Source: QALR01 sp964466625 (GTDB taxonomy: Bacteria > Bacillota > Clostridia > Oscillospirales > CAG-272). From it: a stretch of 51,915 nucleotides of DNA. Numbering within the stretch: position 1 is the first letter of the stretch; the number at the start of each line of letters is the position of its first letter. The notes below the pieces were generated by a model. The model did no database searches. It was given only the letters and a program-made list of their open reading frames with translations, and was not told the DNA's origin. Where the stretch lies: contig CAYXQF010000003.1 in NCBI GenBank assembly GCA_964466625.1, positions 1 to 51,915 on the forward strand, given 5' to 3'. Made by a program: the position numbers and the translations under genes. Positions 43,801-51,552 of the stretch are shown here, piece by piece.

Positions 43801-45141
43801 ACTTACGTTATTCTCATTTTCTGCATTCCAAAGAAGGTCACAAACACCCGTTGTTTTGTTAAAACCTTTAATCTTAAGATCGCCGCTTGCAAAAAAAGAA
43901 CCATCAAAATCATCCTCAAAAGCAAAGAGGAGTGTCTTTGTGAAAGTACCACCGATACACTTAAGAGAATAGTCCGTGCCACCAATCGAAACATTCAAGC
44001 GCAAAGAGTTTTCTGTAAGCTGAACAGGTTCCGAAAAATCCACTGCAATATAGACATTTCCACCTTCATACGCCGAAAGATTTACCAAACGATACTCCGT
44101 AATCTCAGGAGCATTTAAATCAACCAATGTAGTATAATAAGCAAGATTGCTGAAGGTTTTTGTCATCGAAGCAGAACCAAAATAAAACTTTAAGCAAACA
44201 CCATCCGCTGCTTTTGCAAAAACTGTATTTTGATTTCTCGCGGATATTGTGATAGAACTGACATCAGCCTCATTACCACTATTGCTACCAAAAAAATTAA
44301 ATGAATGCGTTTTTGAGGTCTTGTTATCGACATCCACATAGTACGAACGTGTCCCGCAACCTGTTTCTAACTCAAAAGTTTCACCGTGTGCCGCGCTATA
44401 ACTGCAAGTCACTGTAAAGCCACCATTAAAATACAAAAGGTCACCAATGTTATAGAAAGCGTTTAATTTCTCGTCTCGCCATAAATCAATCATATGTTGC
44501 TTAAAGCCATTAGAAAAAGGAACTTCAAAATCTTCCGTTATCGTTGTTTTTTCCGTAGTCAAAGTATCATCCAAGACAAGCACACCGCTTTGCTTTACGC
44601 TATCAGCACCCATGAAAATGTAACTGCCATTCTTTTTGACGATTTCAGCACTGTCCGCATAACCGATACCTGCAATCAACGTATTATTTTCAGGATCCGG
44701 AAACGCATTGGTAACGGATACGATAGTAATACCAAACAGTTCCGTATATGCATTATCTCCATCCTTCACCGCTACGGACACGTCGCCTTGGTTAAGACTA
44801 ATGGAGGTGCCAATGGTAAATGTAGTTTTTTCTGCATTCAGCGTTATGGTTAAATCAATTGCGGTATAGTCGAGACCACCGGTTGCTGAAATATCAAAAG
44901 TCTTCACATGCACTTTGACATCGCCTTGAGCATTTCCGTTCAATTCCAAAACGGCCGAAACTTGTCGATCCGATGCAGAAGGGATCTCCCCATCTTTCCA
45001 CGCCAACGACACGGTCGGGAGCGTATATTTGGTGGCACTCGCCGCACTCACAGAGAAGGTCGGCATCAGAAGTAAGATATAAGTCAGCAAAAGCAGAAAA
45101 GCCACTGCTTTTTGACTGATTTTATTCATTCTTTTTTTCAT
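37855..45141 (-). CDS. giant cell-surface protein, putative adhesin of the T4SS
   Basis: A 2428-residue protein. A signal peptide (cleavage near residue 34, SVSAA) is followed by a Calx-beta-like domain (residues 40-140), several beta-rich domains, and a long series of Ig-like modules of 80-90 residues. These often end in NGKYVLTFFDFAGNST or GVYEIELADVIGNTS and resemble bacterial Ig domains. One membrane helix (NIIILMLLSLVGASGFIFLIV) and a short basic tail anchor the C-terminus; there is no LPXTG. Its ATG follows GGAGAA inside the end of the coupling-protein gene. Large surface proteins in conjugation operons often mediate contact with the partner cell, which is the likely role here. Confidence 0.85.
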   Translation of the reverse strand: MKKRMNKISQKAVAFLLLLTYILLLMPTFSVSAASATKYTLPTVSLAWKDGEIPSASDRQVSAVLELNGNAQGDVKVHVKTFDISATGGLDYTAIDLTITLNAEKTTFTIGTSISLNQGDVSVAVKDGDNAYTELFGITIVSVTNAFPDPENNTLIAGIGYADSAEIVKKNGSYIFMGADSVKQSGVLVLDDTLTTEKTTITEDFEVPFSNGFKQHMIDLWRDEKLNAFYNIGDLLYFNGGFTVTCSYSAAHGETFELETGCGTRSYYVDVDNKTSKTHSFNFFGSNSGNEADVSSITISARNQNTVFAKAADGVCLKFYFGSASMTKTFSNLAYYTTLVDLNAPEITEYRLVNLSAYEGGNVYIAVDFSEPVQLTENSLRLNVSIGGTDYSLKCIGGTFTKTLLFAFEDDFDGSFFASGDLKIKGFNKTTGVCDLLWNAENENNVSVLPTSADVNLGTVDIDTRTPKLSNGTCATENKKEQSHSVSVELSQMTTSGKLYYAWSTSSDAYSVSDWIEKTNFVIGTNVFTHQNVNGDYYLHVKAEGANGASAYWTYGPLTFYYDAIPPRAESITCDTAANSLPSHTLYVVMNEADFDDLKYAHMYVIAESGDALVNGRTVYGSENRSDDILSFNGLKGTITLSYKTIGMPVNTSAKYKIGFVFEDTHGNKTAEDQILYSPLVLFDSHGEFEVDVVEDPVTEIETVKGYEVLVSGEGKSYEFEFKLDNPYSAGDRFGVTRIIHNGKEIFELDEDYSGTDPYTDGFGKNDGKTFGIESIQYNPESQSITVKVNENAKGYYEFSFFYNEKTATDFPVYFTTENDMPNNFYSISEEGLLTNRVWTFANKRFYRFEVSGNEATEMLSYEITSNRYAESGAAPAFSDKDKAYEYALFMELQDVALVYLGPNSTSIVNLLNSGMSAHFKKAIGETATAATGQTWIRYKNTVWDTSQTPNAQDYAYYYYSNQQETSLDYDQVMSLLIGDALKQHAKSISNYDNGEWLYLTANTGEVDGNGEPKYQKDAVFDEDLTYQGSFSKEITYKGDTEIYSTTISNIHGYSEIDEAYLLANYTFTSDSGRTVLFYREYNGRGNVGEYTEVIVEKGRSVKLRDLVSKTGVYEFIEFDGNGSRKFFVYADFYAPTLRYEYTQSGKTQSGYLDRFVSGSTIRAGSVTLLEFVTTAGGYTPEYDEHAYLYVTSTSGKVIAFMTAKELKASGGLKLTEDTVIVYLYDRLGNFASITIRANESDLYATATVKDDEALILTVNRSADEIAIGGFKLYKDSVLMDIEYSSTLTLYESGKYTIELADIYGNTYSETFEFQRSLPVVEFQCKDENGDYVPMGSDVNGSAYVVSLGNNAYQVTASSEIRLKYDADAEYEFTVIFGNPTLKHTRSGSQYVRIIDNSSAWTIKIAHKKDPSTYIIVTCAQDKTPPDVFAKAITQEYTWNEQNGIANVLFAEKSAVTIPVENGQTLNCRHVTITWDDANEIRNVTITRDGKVIPLTQGQLLLRSMTVSGFGKYTVTVTDILNNSTSMTFNIASDIGLSYYIDGEKTEYSENPLSLIYDGEFADTQYTSKDIKLVLTEYATVAFLYQNEAGSGIYQIQYHAEGLELYYLNGRSYKLLQTVNAAAGELFANVTHDFVINYEIKDGKLTLMFPKPTDGFEFWQIRVTDLENTSPVIIQFERSNRATVVRFVEKETGELIETNTQNEEVYTGAKSAVTIYEPSITEAVVKISVYYSEKETFDFYRKTENILFGEGQNISEMKDEGYYKIVTEDVYGNTQIVFLRIGFGFEAVVKIFYDNLETVEYTVDKSGSFTAKSNHSVQFTIWAEKDTCTVTAQKDGVAFTPDAKASKRYFTFTVSEVGEYKILVDDGCGNVLTFTVSLKAPTEITYNNYLTGFNEEAPYRDKMYTNGKVNVDYARFVSDDIRYIYYRVTQNGETSVKHILYNLLIPNPAEYKEEDFLGCIGKEGNGAYEIVFADEYGNSVTRTVRISDGGQITVSRLTESSATPELLAMEQVLAKGAWSNRSVIIGDSGEAAVLKVDGEKVSIVDGEYILTFPPAFAEGYETHEIDYMDEYGNKYRFTVHLQKRVIEAFLLDGVEMISVGDERFVKGSFGYTWTDPQISARYSLGSMTTVYEKDQLLSENGKYVLTFFDFAGNSTSKTIIVDTAVSYKIIIGHNRVPNGIATNEIITISGDGETLKVVSVKKDGEILETSDLVFRDHGVYEIELADVIGNTSKVEFAIFTHAITSLDYTVLPGFAISGVWLVDGADRLSYVSQISTDETGAQKVSLNQSGAYDIELKDLLSGTVYGFGVSIDHTPPDVTLEGVDHGGTTRNDVTIMGLLKGDHVDVYRGQELVYSKTATKDVDNPPFISEPGNYRIVVSDEAGNTVEYEFTREFTSNAASNIIILMLLSLVGASGFIFLIVSSKAKVK

Positions 45142-45144
45142 AGT

Positions 45145-47295
45145 TTATTCTCCAAAAACAAATTGGTTGCGTTTTGCGACATCATAAAATACCGCAGATT
45201 CGTCAAAATATCTTCCCGCAAGCTCGTCGGTCGCCATCTGACCCATCTGATAAAGCGGAACCTTATAGCTGGGAGTGAAGTTTGTTTTCAAAGGATTGTT
45301 ACCGAAGGTCACAACAATGGAGTTACCCGTGGAGGTCTTATTGTTGAGCTTCTGCAATTCGCTCGGATAAATGAGCGGTCGCGTCTGAATGCTCTGCGAA
45401 TAAGATGTATTTTCTTTGCCGGAAGAGGAGCTTCCCTGCGTAACGACAGTCACGTTGCCGCAAAGTTCGGAAAATTCTTTACAGGTTCCCATATCGTTGG
45501 AACCGATGAACATTTTCACGCCGCAGTTACCTTTTACGATATCTGCCACGGTGTCACCGTATACGTTATTGAGCTGTGTATAAGACTGCACCACCATATT
45601 GAACCAGATCTTACGGCTTCGGCCTACGGTGATCATCTTATCGAATTTTTCGATCTTCGGCATATTACCGAATTCATCGAGAATATAATATACGCTTCTG
45701 GGGAGCGAGAGATCTTCACGGGAGGAGGATACCTTGATCAGAGATTTATAAACGTTTGTCATAAAGATGGAAGCAAGACCGTGTCTGGTATCCTTTTCAT
45801 CAGGAATCTTAACGAAGATCGCTGTCGGTCTTTCCGCAAGGTCAGAGGTTTTGAAATCCGATTCCGAGGTCAAAGCGCAGATACCGGAGTCATTGAAAAG
45901 CGAAAGCTTTTCGAGAAGCACGCTCATGTAGGAGGAGCGCGTCTTGTCTGCCGCGTCGATAACCTGCTTTGCATTTGCCACAGCTTTACTGAGAGGATTT
46001 CTGCCGACGAAATAATTGCGGAGCTCTTTATAATCATCATCGGAATTCTGCAAGATCTTAGCCATATTGAAAAGATTGAATTTTTCCTTCGTCATGCCAA
46101 GTTCGGGGGTTTCGCTGTCTTCCAGCATCGCCAGAAGAACTGCCATCGTGATGGCACGCGCGCCTTTTTCCCACATCGGGTCATTCTGGTTTGCAACGGG
46201 AACAAGTACGCTGACAAGGTCATTCATGTCTTCATACATTTCGTCATATTTCTGCGCACGGAAGATTTTCACTTCCTGCAAAAGTCTGTCGAAATCCGCA
46301 AAGGCTCTGCCGTCAAACTCGTACCACGACTTGCCGTAACGAGAAGCGTCTTCTGTCAATTTCAGTCCGCTCTTTGTGACATCATCTTCTCTTTCAAAAG
46401 CCATTTTCGGCGCCCGGGCATATTCCTGATACGTATCCCAAAGAGGCTCCAAGGGATTCCAACGGTAGGAATGGTATGTATCACGAAGGTCAAGCACCTT
46501 TACGTCATAACCGCGTGCGGCGAGGAATTTACTGTGAAGGGAGAAAAGCTCGCCTTTCGGGTCGGTGATGAGCATGGAGGAGCCCGCGCTCGTCGCCGCG
46601 AGAAGCTGGATCATCGGGTTGATAAAGGTCGTCGTCTTACCGCTACCCGTGCTACCGATGATCAAGCTGTGACAAGGAGAAATGAACGTAAGGTTCAGAT
46701 CCTTTTTGCCGTCAAAGATCGCACGCATCGGAACACCGTCTTTTTTGAGTGTCGAAAGCTGCGAATATTTGTGAGAATTAAAAAATTTATCTCTTTCCGC
46801 GTCGGTCATCCAACGGGAATTTTCAAGATTTGCATCGATCTGTCCCAGTTTACCCTTGCCTCGGATACCGCGTCTTGCAAGACCAAGCTCGCCGCGGTTG
46901 ATAAAGCCATAATACAGCGCATGGAACAAAACGAAGAAAACGAGGACCGTTGCCCAATAAGCGCCGTCTATAAAAAACGATGCAAAGATGCGTCGCCAGT
47001 CCATATCGGAAAGATCGAACTGCGAAACGCGAAGCGCGTGGAACACCAATCCCAAAAACGCGGAGATGAAAATTCCCCAGAAGCCGTTGAAAAGGATCGT
47101 GCGCATCATGCCGCTCGCCTTGGAAATGCCCCAAAGGGAAATCCTTCCCAGCGTGATCAAGGCAAACAGCACAGGTGCCGTATATATAAACGCCATCACA
47201 TCAAACGTGCTATAAACAAGAGTAACACCGAGATACGCCGCGAGAACCGATATTGCGAGGGAGATCAGGAGTGCTTTCATCAATTTCATAAACAA
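45145..47295 (-). CDS. VirD4/TraG-type coupling ATPase
   Basis: A 716-residue protein. About four N-terminal membrane helices (residues 5-135) lead to a TraG/VirD4 motor domain: GSTGSGKTTTFINPM near residue 213, ITDPKGELF, RWNPLEPLWD, and Walker B YILDEFGNMPKIE near residue 538, plus FNMVVQSYTQLNNVYG. It brings substrates, DNA-protein complexes or effector proteins, to the secretion channel. It is the first gene of the operon behind a regulon promoter. The start is TTG 47295 (five bases after AAGGA) or ATG 47289 (eleven bases). Confidence 0.93.
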   Translation of the reverse strand: MFMKLMKALLISLAISVLAAYLGVTLVYSTFDVMAFIYTAPVLFALITLGRISLWGISKASGMMRTILFNGFWGIFISAFLGLVFHALRVSQFDLSDMDWRRIFASFFIDGAYWATVLVFFVLFHALYYGFINRGELGLARRGIRGKGKLGQIDANLENSRWMTDAERDKFFNSHKYSQLSTLKKDGVPMRAIFDGKKDLNLTFISPCHSLIIGSTGSGKTTTFINPMIQLLAATSAGSSMLITDPKGELFSLHSKFLAARGYDVKVLDLRDTYHSYRWNPLEPLWDTYQEYARAPKMAFEREDDVTKSGLKLTEDASRYGKSWYEFDGRAFADFDRLLQEVKIFRAQKYDEMYEDMNDLVSVLVPVANQNDPMWEKGARAITMAVLLAMLEDSETPELGMTKEKFNLFNMAKILQNSDDDYKELRNYFVGRNPLSKAVANAKQVIDAADKTRSSYMSVLLEKLSLFNDSGICALTSESDFKTSDLAERPTAIFVKIPDEKDTRHGLASIFMTNVYKSLIKVSSSREDLSLPRSVYYILDEFGNMPKIEKFDKMITVGRSRKIWFNMVVQSYTQLNNVYGDTVADIVKGNCGVKMFIGSNDMGTCKEFSELCGNVTVVTQGSSSSGKENTSYSQSIQTRPLIYPSELQKLNNKTSTGNSIVVTFGNNPLKTNFTPSYKVPLYQMGQMATDELAGRYFDESAVFYDVAKRNQFVFGE

Positions 47296-47337
47296 TCATA
47301 TCCTTTCTAAAAAACGCCGCGTAACTTTTCTGTTTAT

Positions 47338-47397
47338 ATTTTACTCCATTCCGCCGCGACTTTCAATAGAATCACCACATTCTTCACAAACATTCAC
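47338..47397 (-). promoter_or_regulatory. regulon promoter D (T4SS operon)
   Basis: Minus strand: GTGAATGT at 47390-47397 and GTGAAGAA at 47380-47387, 13 bp, TTGAAA (47361-47366), 17 bp, TAAAAT (47338-47343). The distal copy is degenerate. Confidence 0.85.
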
Positions 47398-47413
47398 AAA
47401 TTTATTATTCAAG

Positions 47414-47444
47414 AAAAAAGGACTGCCGATGATCGACAGTCCTT
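47414..47444 (-). terminator. terminator of the two-component operon
   Basis: AAGGACTG-T-CGAT/TCG-G-CAGTCCTT followed by TTTTTTC on the minus strand, between the kinase gene and regulon promoter D. Confidence 0.87.
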
Positions 47445-47451
47445 ATATTTT

Positions 47452-48882
47452 TTAGCTGATCGTTGCAGGAACCACGACAATAAAGGAAAGATTGCCGTCC
47501 CCTTGCACGCAAGTGATTCTGCCGTTCATACTTTCCATGTGCGAGCGGCAAATATAAAGTCCAAGCCCGTGCGCTTCCCCGGCGGCGCTGGTTTCATACG
47601 CGCGGAAGATCTTCTGCTCCTCACCTGCCGCGATGCCGACACCGTTATCGGTCACGACGACGGAAACCTCGTCGTTATTTTTCAAAACGGAAAGCGTGAT
47701 CGACGTGCAGGACGCATGCTCGACCGCATTCATGATCAAATTCGTCAGTACGGAATTCAGTGTATTGGGCTTTGCGAAAACGTTCGCGTTGTCGCCGTAC
47801 ATCTCAAAGCGGATTCCGTTGGCATCACAGTCCGGCTTCAAGGTGTGGTATACGTCACTTACAACGTCAAGAATGCCAAAAACCTTGGAAGGCTCTGCAA
47901 CGTACGTCATTTTGGAATAGCTCGCAAGCTCCGTCAGGCTTTTTTCAATGGTCTTGACCTTCATATCAATGATATTCAGTGCCTTGATCTGTTCCGCGTC
48001 CTTTTCCTGCTCGATGACCTCGATCAAAAATCTGCGAATGGATACCACAGGCTTTCGCAGATCGTGAGAAAGGAAGCGCAAAAGCTTTTCTCGCTCCGCC
48101 AAAAGACTACGCAAGTCATTCGTTTGACGAATCAGCTCTTTTTCAAAATTTCTCGTTAGCTCATTGTGGCTCTTTTCCAGAATGATAAATTCCTTACAGC
48201 CCGAATAAGTCGTGATGAGAAGAATCAAAAGCGAGATCACAAATTCAGGAGAAAATACGTGGAGCATCTTTTGCTCGCCCAAAACCGTCGATGCCGTGAG
48301 CATACAGGAGATGAGCGGAATGAGCAAAAGCTCTGCTGTGCTGACGCTATCAGCGGCAATCAAAAGTGCCACAAGCATACCGAGAACGTAAATGATGCAA
48401 AGAATCGCGATCGGCAGCTGAATAGCCTCTGCTCCGTGCGGAATAAAGACGCTGATAAAAAGCGAAAGCGAGCCGATCATCGCAAGCAACGAAAGCGGCA
48501 ACCAGAGAGGGATTTTTTTCGTCCGCTTATAGAGCGCCATCGCCGCAGCAATGCAAACGATGCCGAGAAACGCCTCCTCCAAGGTATGCGCCATCACGCG
48601 AGAAAGCATATTTTCATGAGATAAAAGCGCGATCAAAAGATAGCCGAATACACCAAACACGATGCTGAGGTTCGGCAAAAACGACATTCGCTTTTTCAGC
48701 AGCGTCACAAAAATAAAGAACGCAAAGACGAAGCCCGCAACCACCACAAGAATAAAAAGCGGCGCACGGAGCACTTCCGCACGTTTGATCACCTCGTCGG
48801 GGATCATGCGAAGCAAAACGTAGGATATGACGAGGAGAAAAAGCATGCCCACAAGGATAAGGCGCGGAAGAATCTTTTTCAT
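47452..48882 (-). CDS. sensor histidine kinase with multi-pass membrane sensor
   Basis: A 476-residue kinase. Residues 1-230 contain about seven membrane helices with short loops and no large external domain, so the signal is probably membrane-borne or a small molecule. A short coiled coil leads to the H-box RFLSHDLRKP (His273), then NLIMNAVEHAS (N-box), DNGVGI and HGLGLYICR (G-boxes). It autophosphorylates and passes phosphate to the regulator. Its ATG overlaps the stop of the regulator gene by four bases. It lies directly upstream of the T4SS promoter. Confidence 0.93.
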   Translation of the reverse strand: MKKILPRLILVGMLFLLVISYVLLRMIPDEVIKRAEVLRAPLFILVVVAGFVFAFFIFVTLLKKRMSFLPNLSIVFGVFGYLLIALLSHENMLSRVMAHTLEEAFLGIVCIAAAMALYKRTKKIPLWLPLSLLAMIGSLSLFISVFIPHGAEAIQLPIAILCIIYVLGMLVALLIAADSVSTAELLLIPLISCMLTASTVLGEQKMLHVFSPEFVISLLILLITTYSGCKEFIILEKSHNELTRNFEKELIRQTNDLRSLLAEREKLLRFLSHDLRKPVVSIRRFLIEVIEQEKDAEQIKALNIIDMKVKTIEKSLTELASYSKMTYVAEPSKVFGILDVVSDVYHTLKPDCDANGIRFEMYGDNANVFAKPNTLNSVLTNLIMNAVEHASCTSITLSVLKNNDEVSVVVTDNGVGIAAGEEQKIFRAYETSAAGEAHGLGLYICRSHMESMNGRITCVQGDGNLSFIVVVPATIS

Positions 48883-49553
48883 GAATCTCCTCCCGCAAAG
48901 GCATAACCCTTGCCAAAATCCGTGAGGATCAGCTCTTTACCGCCCGTCCCTTCCAGAAGCTTTCTTCTCATGGAAGAGATGTGCTTACGAATGGTCGTAG
49001 TGTTGAGGGCAGGCGTGTGCCAGATCGCCTCATATAATTCATTGGAAGAAAAAAACTGCCCCGGGTGCGTAATGAGGTAATACAGGACATTAAATTCGCT
49101 GGAAGTAAACTGAAGCGGCTTGCCGTTATAATGGACGGTGCGCTTCACCGCATTGACACGAAGACCGTTTTTGGCAGTTTCGCTTGCAGATTTCGGCAAA
49201 AGACGAATGGCGATGCGCCCTTCGAGAAGCTTGGCGGAGCAAGGCTTTACGATATAGTCCACCGCGCCTGATTCGAGTCCCTCCAAAATATGTTCGTCGT
49301 TACCAAGCGAGGAAAGCACAAGGATCGGTGGGGGTGCGTCGCTAAAGCATTTAAAAATGTCAAGCCCCGTACCGTCGGGAAGGATCACGTCGGTCACGAT
49401 CGCATCAAAATTCTTCACCGCAATATATTTTTTTGCCGCCGCCAAGGTGTCGGCGTGGTATACGCTGTTTTCCGATTCAAAATATGTAATCAGACTTTCC
49501 GCTAAAGTAAAATCGTCTTCAATAAAAAGCAGGGTTCTTTCGGAAACTTTCAT
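48879..49553 (-). CDS. OmpR/PhoB-type response regulator
   Basis: A 224-residue regulator. The receiver domain has acidic EDD at residues 12-14, phospho-acceptor Asp55 (DVILPDGTG), Ser81 and Lys103 (YIVKP), all as required. The C-terminal 100 residues form a winged helix: LQFTSSEFNVLYYLITHPGQ, SNELYEAIW, NTTTIRKHISSMRRKL. This class binds tandem direct repeats of about one helical turn, which matches the TGTGAA-N4-TGTGAA boxes at four nearby promoters. The ATG follows GGAGGGGG. It is the first gene of the two-component operon. Confidence 0.94.
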   Translation of the reverse strand: MKVSERTLLFIEDDFTLAESLITYFESENSVYHADTLAAAKKYIAVKNFDAIVTDVILPDGTGLDIFKCFSDAPPPILVLSSLGNDEHILEGLESGAVDYIVKPCSAKLLEGRIAIRLLPKSASETAKNGLRVNAVKRTVHYNGKPLQFTSSEFNVLYYLITHPGQFFSSNELYEAIWHTPALNTTTIRKHISSMRRKLLEGTGGKELILTDFGKGYAFAGGDS

Positions 49554-49592
49554 GGAAAAATCCCCCTCCCAATACTATATTTTCACTTTCGT

Positions 49593-49621
49593 ATTATATC
49601 ATAACCCCTATTGAAAGGAAA
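49593..49621 (-). promoter_or_regulatory. extended -10 promoter of the two-component operon
   Basis: TGATATAAT on the minus strand with a weak -35 (TTTCCT) at 17 bp. It lacks the TGTGAA tandem box, so the regulator genes do not look autoregulated by that site. Confidence 0.6.
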
Positions 49622-49744
49622 CAATTCATGCACGAACAGACAAAAATCTGCATGAACGGGAATTCCTCTCCCCTTCTTTCACAAAGCCAAACAAAAAAAT
49701 ATTGCCATGCCAAGGCATCTCAACGCGAAGTTGTTTTAATAAAG

Positions 49745-49773
49745 TTGACAAAACATGAATTTTGTTGTATAAT
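49745..49773 (+). promoter_or_regulatory. sigma-A promoter of the glutamate symporter gene
   Basis: Perfect TTGACA and TATAAT at 17 bp, about 55 bases before the ATG at 49830. Confidence 0.9.
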
Positions 49774-49829
49774 AAATGTAACAATGTGTATTTTTCACAA
49801 GATTATCAAGAATGGAAGTGGACTCTTTT

Positions 49830-51269
49830 ATGGATTATGTATCTAGTTGGGATTTTACATTGTCAAACTATAGTGCCGTTTGGGCATTCATGGTGCAGCT
49901 AGGATTATTACTGATGTTTTTGATGCTCGGTAATATTCTCCGCCGCAAAATCCCCCTATTTCGCAATTGCTTGGTTCCGTCTGCGCTCCTCGGCGGCGGT
50001 GTTTTGCTGATCGTGAATATCATCTGCAAGCAATTCGGCCTTGTACTTGTCGACAACCGACTCATGCAGGTCATTACCTATCACTGTCTGGCGATCGGCT
50101 TTGCCGCGATGTCCTTGAAAACCGAAAAGAGCACCCTCAAAACCAAACGTTGCCAAGTTGTTGAATTTGGCGCTTTGCAAGGCGGCACCTATATGCTGCA
50201 GGCATTTGTCGGTCTCGGAATCACGCTGATCCTCTTCTTCTTGACACAGCACGGCGATAAAGTCATCTCCTATATTTGCGGTTTGATCTTGCCTTTGGCA
50301 TACGGTCAAGGCCCCGGCAACGCACTTAGCTGGGATATCAACTTCACCAACACCCCTGCCACACAGTTTGCAGGAAACGGCAGCTTCGGTCTGTCGCTTG
50401 CTTCGATCGGTTTTGTGGTAGCCTCCGTATTCGGGGTTCTTTATATCAACATTCACAAAAAACGCAGCAATCTCTACGTTCGCAAAGCCAATCATTTTGA
50501 AGAAGTAGTCGACCAGACCAACCCCACCGGTGAAGAGATTCCCGACAATGAATCTGTCGATAAATTCACCTTGCAGGTAGGTTTTGTGGCATTGGCATAT
50601 GCACTCTCCTTTGGTTTCATGTGTCTTTTGGGCGTCATCTCGGATTTTACAAACAGCATCGCTTGGGGCTTCAATTTCCTTTGGGCGTCGCTGGCTGCAA
50701 TGTTGATCCGATTCATCGTCAAACAGTTGCGCAAACGCAGCTTGATGCACCGTGAATACATCAACAATTATCAAATGGACCGTATCTCCGGCTTCTCTTT
50801 CGACCTTATGATCGTTGCCGGCGTTGCAGCCATTGAGATCAACGATATCAAAGACTATATTCTCCCCATCGTGATCCTCAGCTTGATCGGCACATTGATC
50901 ACTTTCGTTTATATCCGTTTGGTTGCCAAGGAATGCTTCAAGGGCTTTGAACATGAATTTTTCCTGATGAGCTTCGGTACCATGACCGGCACCGCTTCCA
51001 ACGGGATGATTCTCATGAAAGAGATCGACCCCGGTTTAAGAACTCCTACCTCCAGCTTGTATATCCTTTCGAACTTCCCTGCGATGGTTATGATCGCGCC
51101 GCTTCTTTTCTTGCTGAGCTTTGCAGGAAAATCTCCGATGAATGCAATCATCGCTTGTGCTATCTTCTTTGTTCTCTGGCTTCTTTACACGATCTATTTG
51201 TTCCGCAGAAAGATTTTCAAAAAGCGGTATAAAAATGAGCCCGAAAACGTTTGGAAGGACGAGTCTTAA
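49830..51269 (+). CDS. GltS-type sodium:glutamate symporter
   Basis: A 479-residue membrane protein of the ESS family with ten or more helices. Signatures: NCLVPSALLGGG in the first half, LPLAYGQGPGNA and NGSFGLSLASIGF in the middle, and SFGTMTGTASNGMILMKEIDPGL in the second half, the matching re-entrant loop of the inverted repeat. A polar loop (residues 225-255) divides the halves. It is longer than E. coli GltS (401 residues) because of that loop and a C-terminal basic tail. It imports glutamate with sodium. ATG 49830 (GTGGA upstream) was chosen over ATG 49812. Confidence 0.88.
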   Translation: MDYVSSWDFTLSNYSAVWAFMVQLGLLLMFLMLGNILRRKIPLFRNCLVPSALLGGGVLLIVNIICKQFGLVLVDNRLMQVITYHCLAIGFAAMSLKTEKSTLKTKRCQVVEFGALQGGTYMLQAFVGLGITLILFFLTQHGDKVISYICGLILPLAYGQGPGNALSWDINFTNTPATQFAGNGSFGLSLASIGFVVASVFGVLYINIHKKRSNLYVRKANHFEEVVDQTNPTGEEIPDNESVDKFTLQVGFVALAYALSFGFMCLLGVISDFTNSIAWGFNFLWASLAAMLIRFIVKQLRKRSLMHREYINNYQMDRISGFSFDLMIVAGVAAIEINDIKDYILPIVILSLIGTLITFVYIRLVAKECFKGFEHEFFLMSFGTMTGTASNGMILMKEIDPGLRTPTSSLYILSNFPAMVMIAPLLFLLSFAGKSPMNAIIACAIFFVLWLLYTIYLFRRKIFKKRYKNEPENVWKDES

Positions 51270-51310
51270 CAAAATTTAATAAACTTCAGCTATTTCTATT
51301 TGTCTGATAT

Positions 51311-51354
51311 AAAAATACCGCATGGGTTTCTCCTCCTTCCCATGCGGTATTTTT
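51311..51354. terminator. long terminator after the symporter gene
   Basis: A perfect 16-bp stem AAAAATACCGCATGGG and complement around a 12-base loop, ending in TTTTT. Confidence 0.9.
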
Positions 51355-51356
51355 CT

Positions 51357-51449
51357 CCCTACTTTCTTCTTTGCGAAAAGAAGAAAGTAGGGAAAGAAGA
51401 AACGTCCACCTTTTCTTTACGAAAAGAAAAGCGTGGAGCCAAAAGAAAC
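51357..51449. repeat. double hairpin repeat, copy 2
   Basis: The 344 bases between the symporter and the next gene hold a terminator, then two purine/pyrimidine hairpins: a perfect 16-bp stem at 51357-51392 (loop GCGA) and CTTTTCTTT/AAAGAAAAG at 51410-51431 (loop ACGA), followed by GCCAAAAGAAAC. The second resembles the hairpin at 2777-2802. The rest of the gap shows only a promoter. Confidence 0.6.
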
Positions 51450-51552
51450 GATTCGGAAGCGCCTAAATCTCTTTCCGCGTCTTTTATTATCATGATCTGC
51501 GTCAAATCAAAGCAACGCGCCCATTGGTTGCGCAAACTTCAATCAAAGTTGG

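Noticed and set aside
45112..47310. 732-residue plus-strand frame
   Set aside because: Antisense to the coupling ATPase.
49628..49846. 72-residue frame on the plus strand
   Set aside because: It runs through a perfect promoter of the symporter gene, lacks a binding site and has no recognisable feature.
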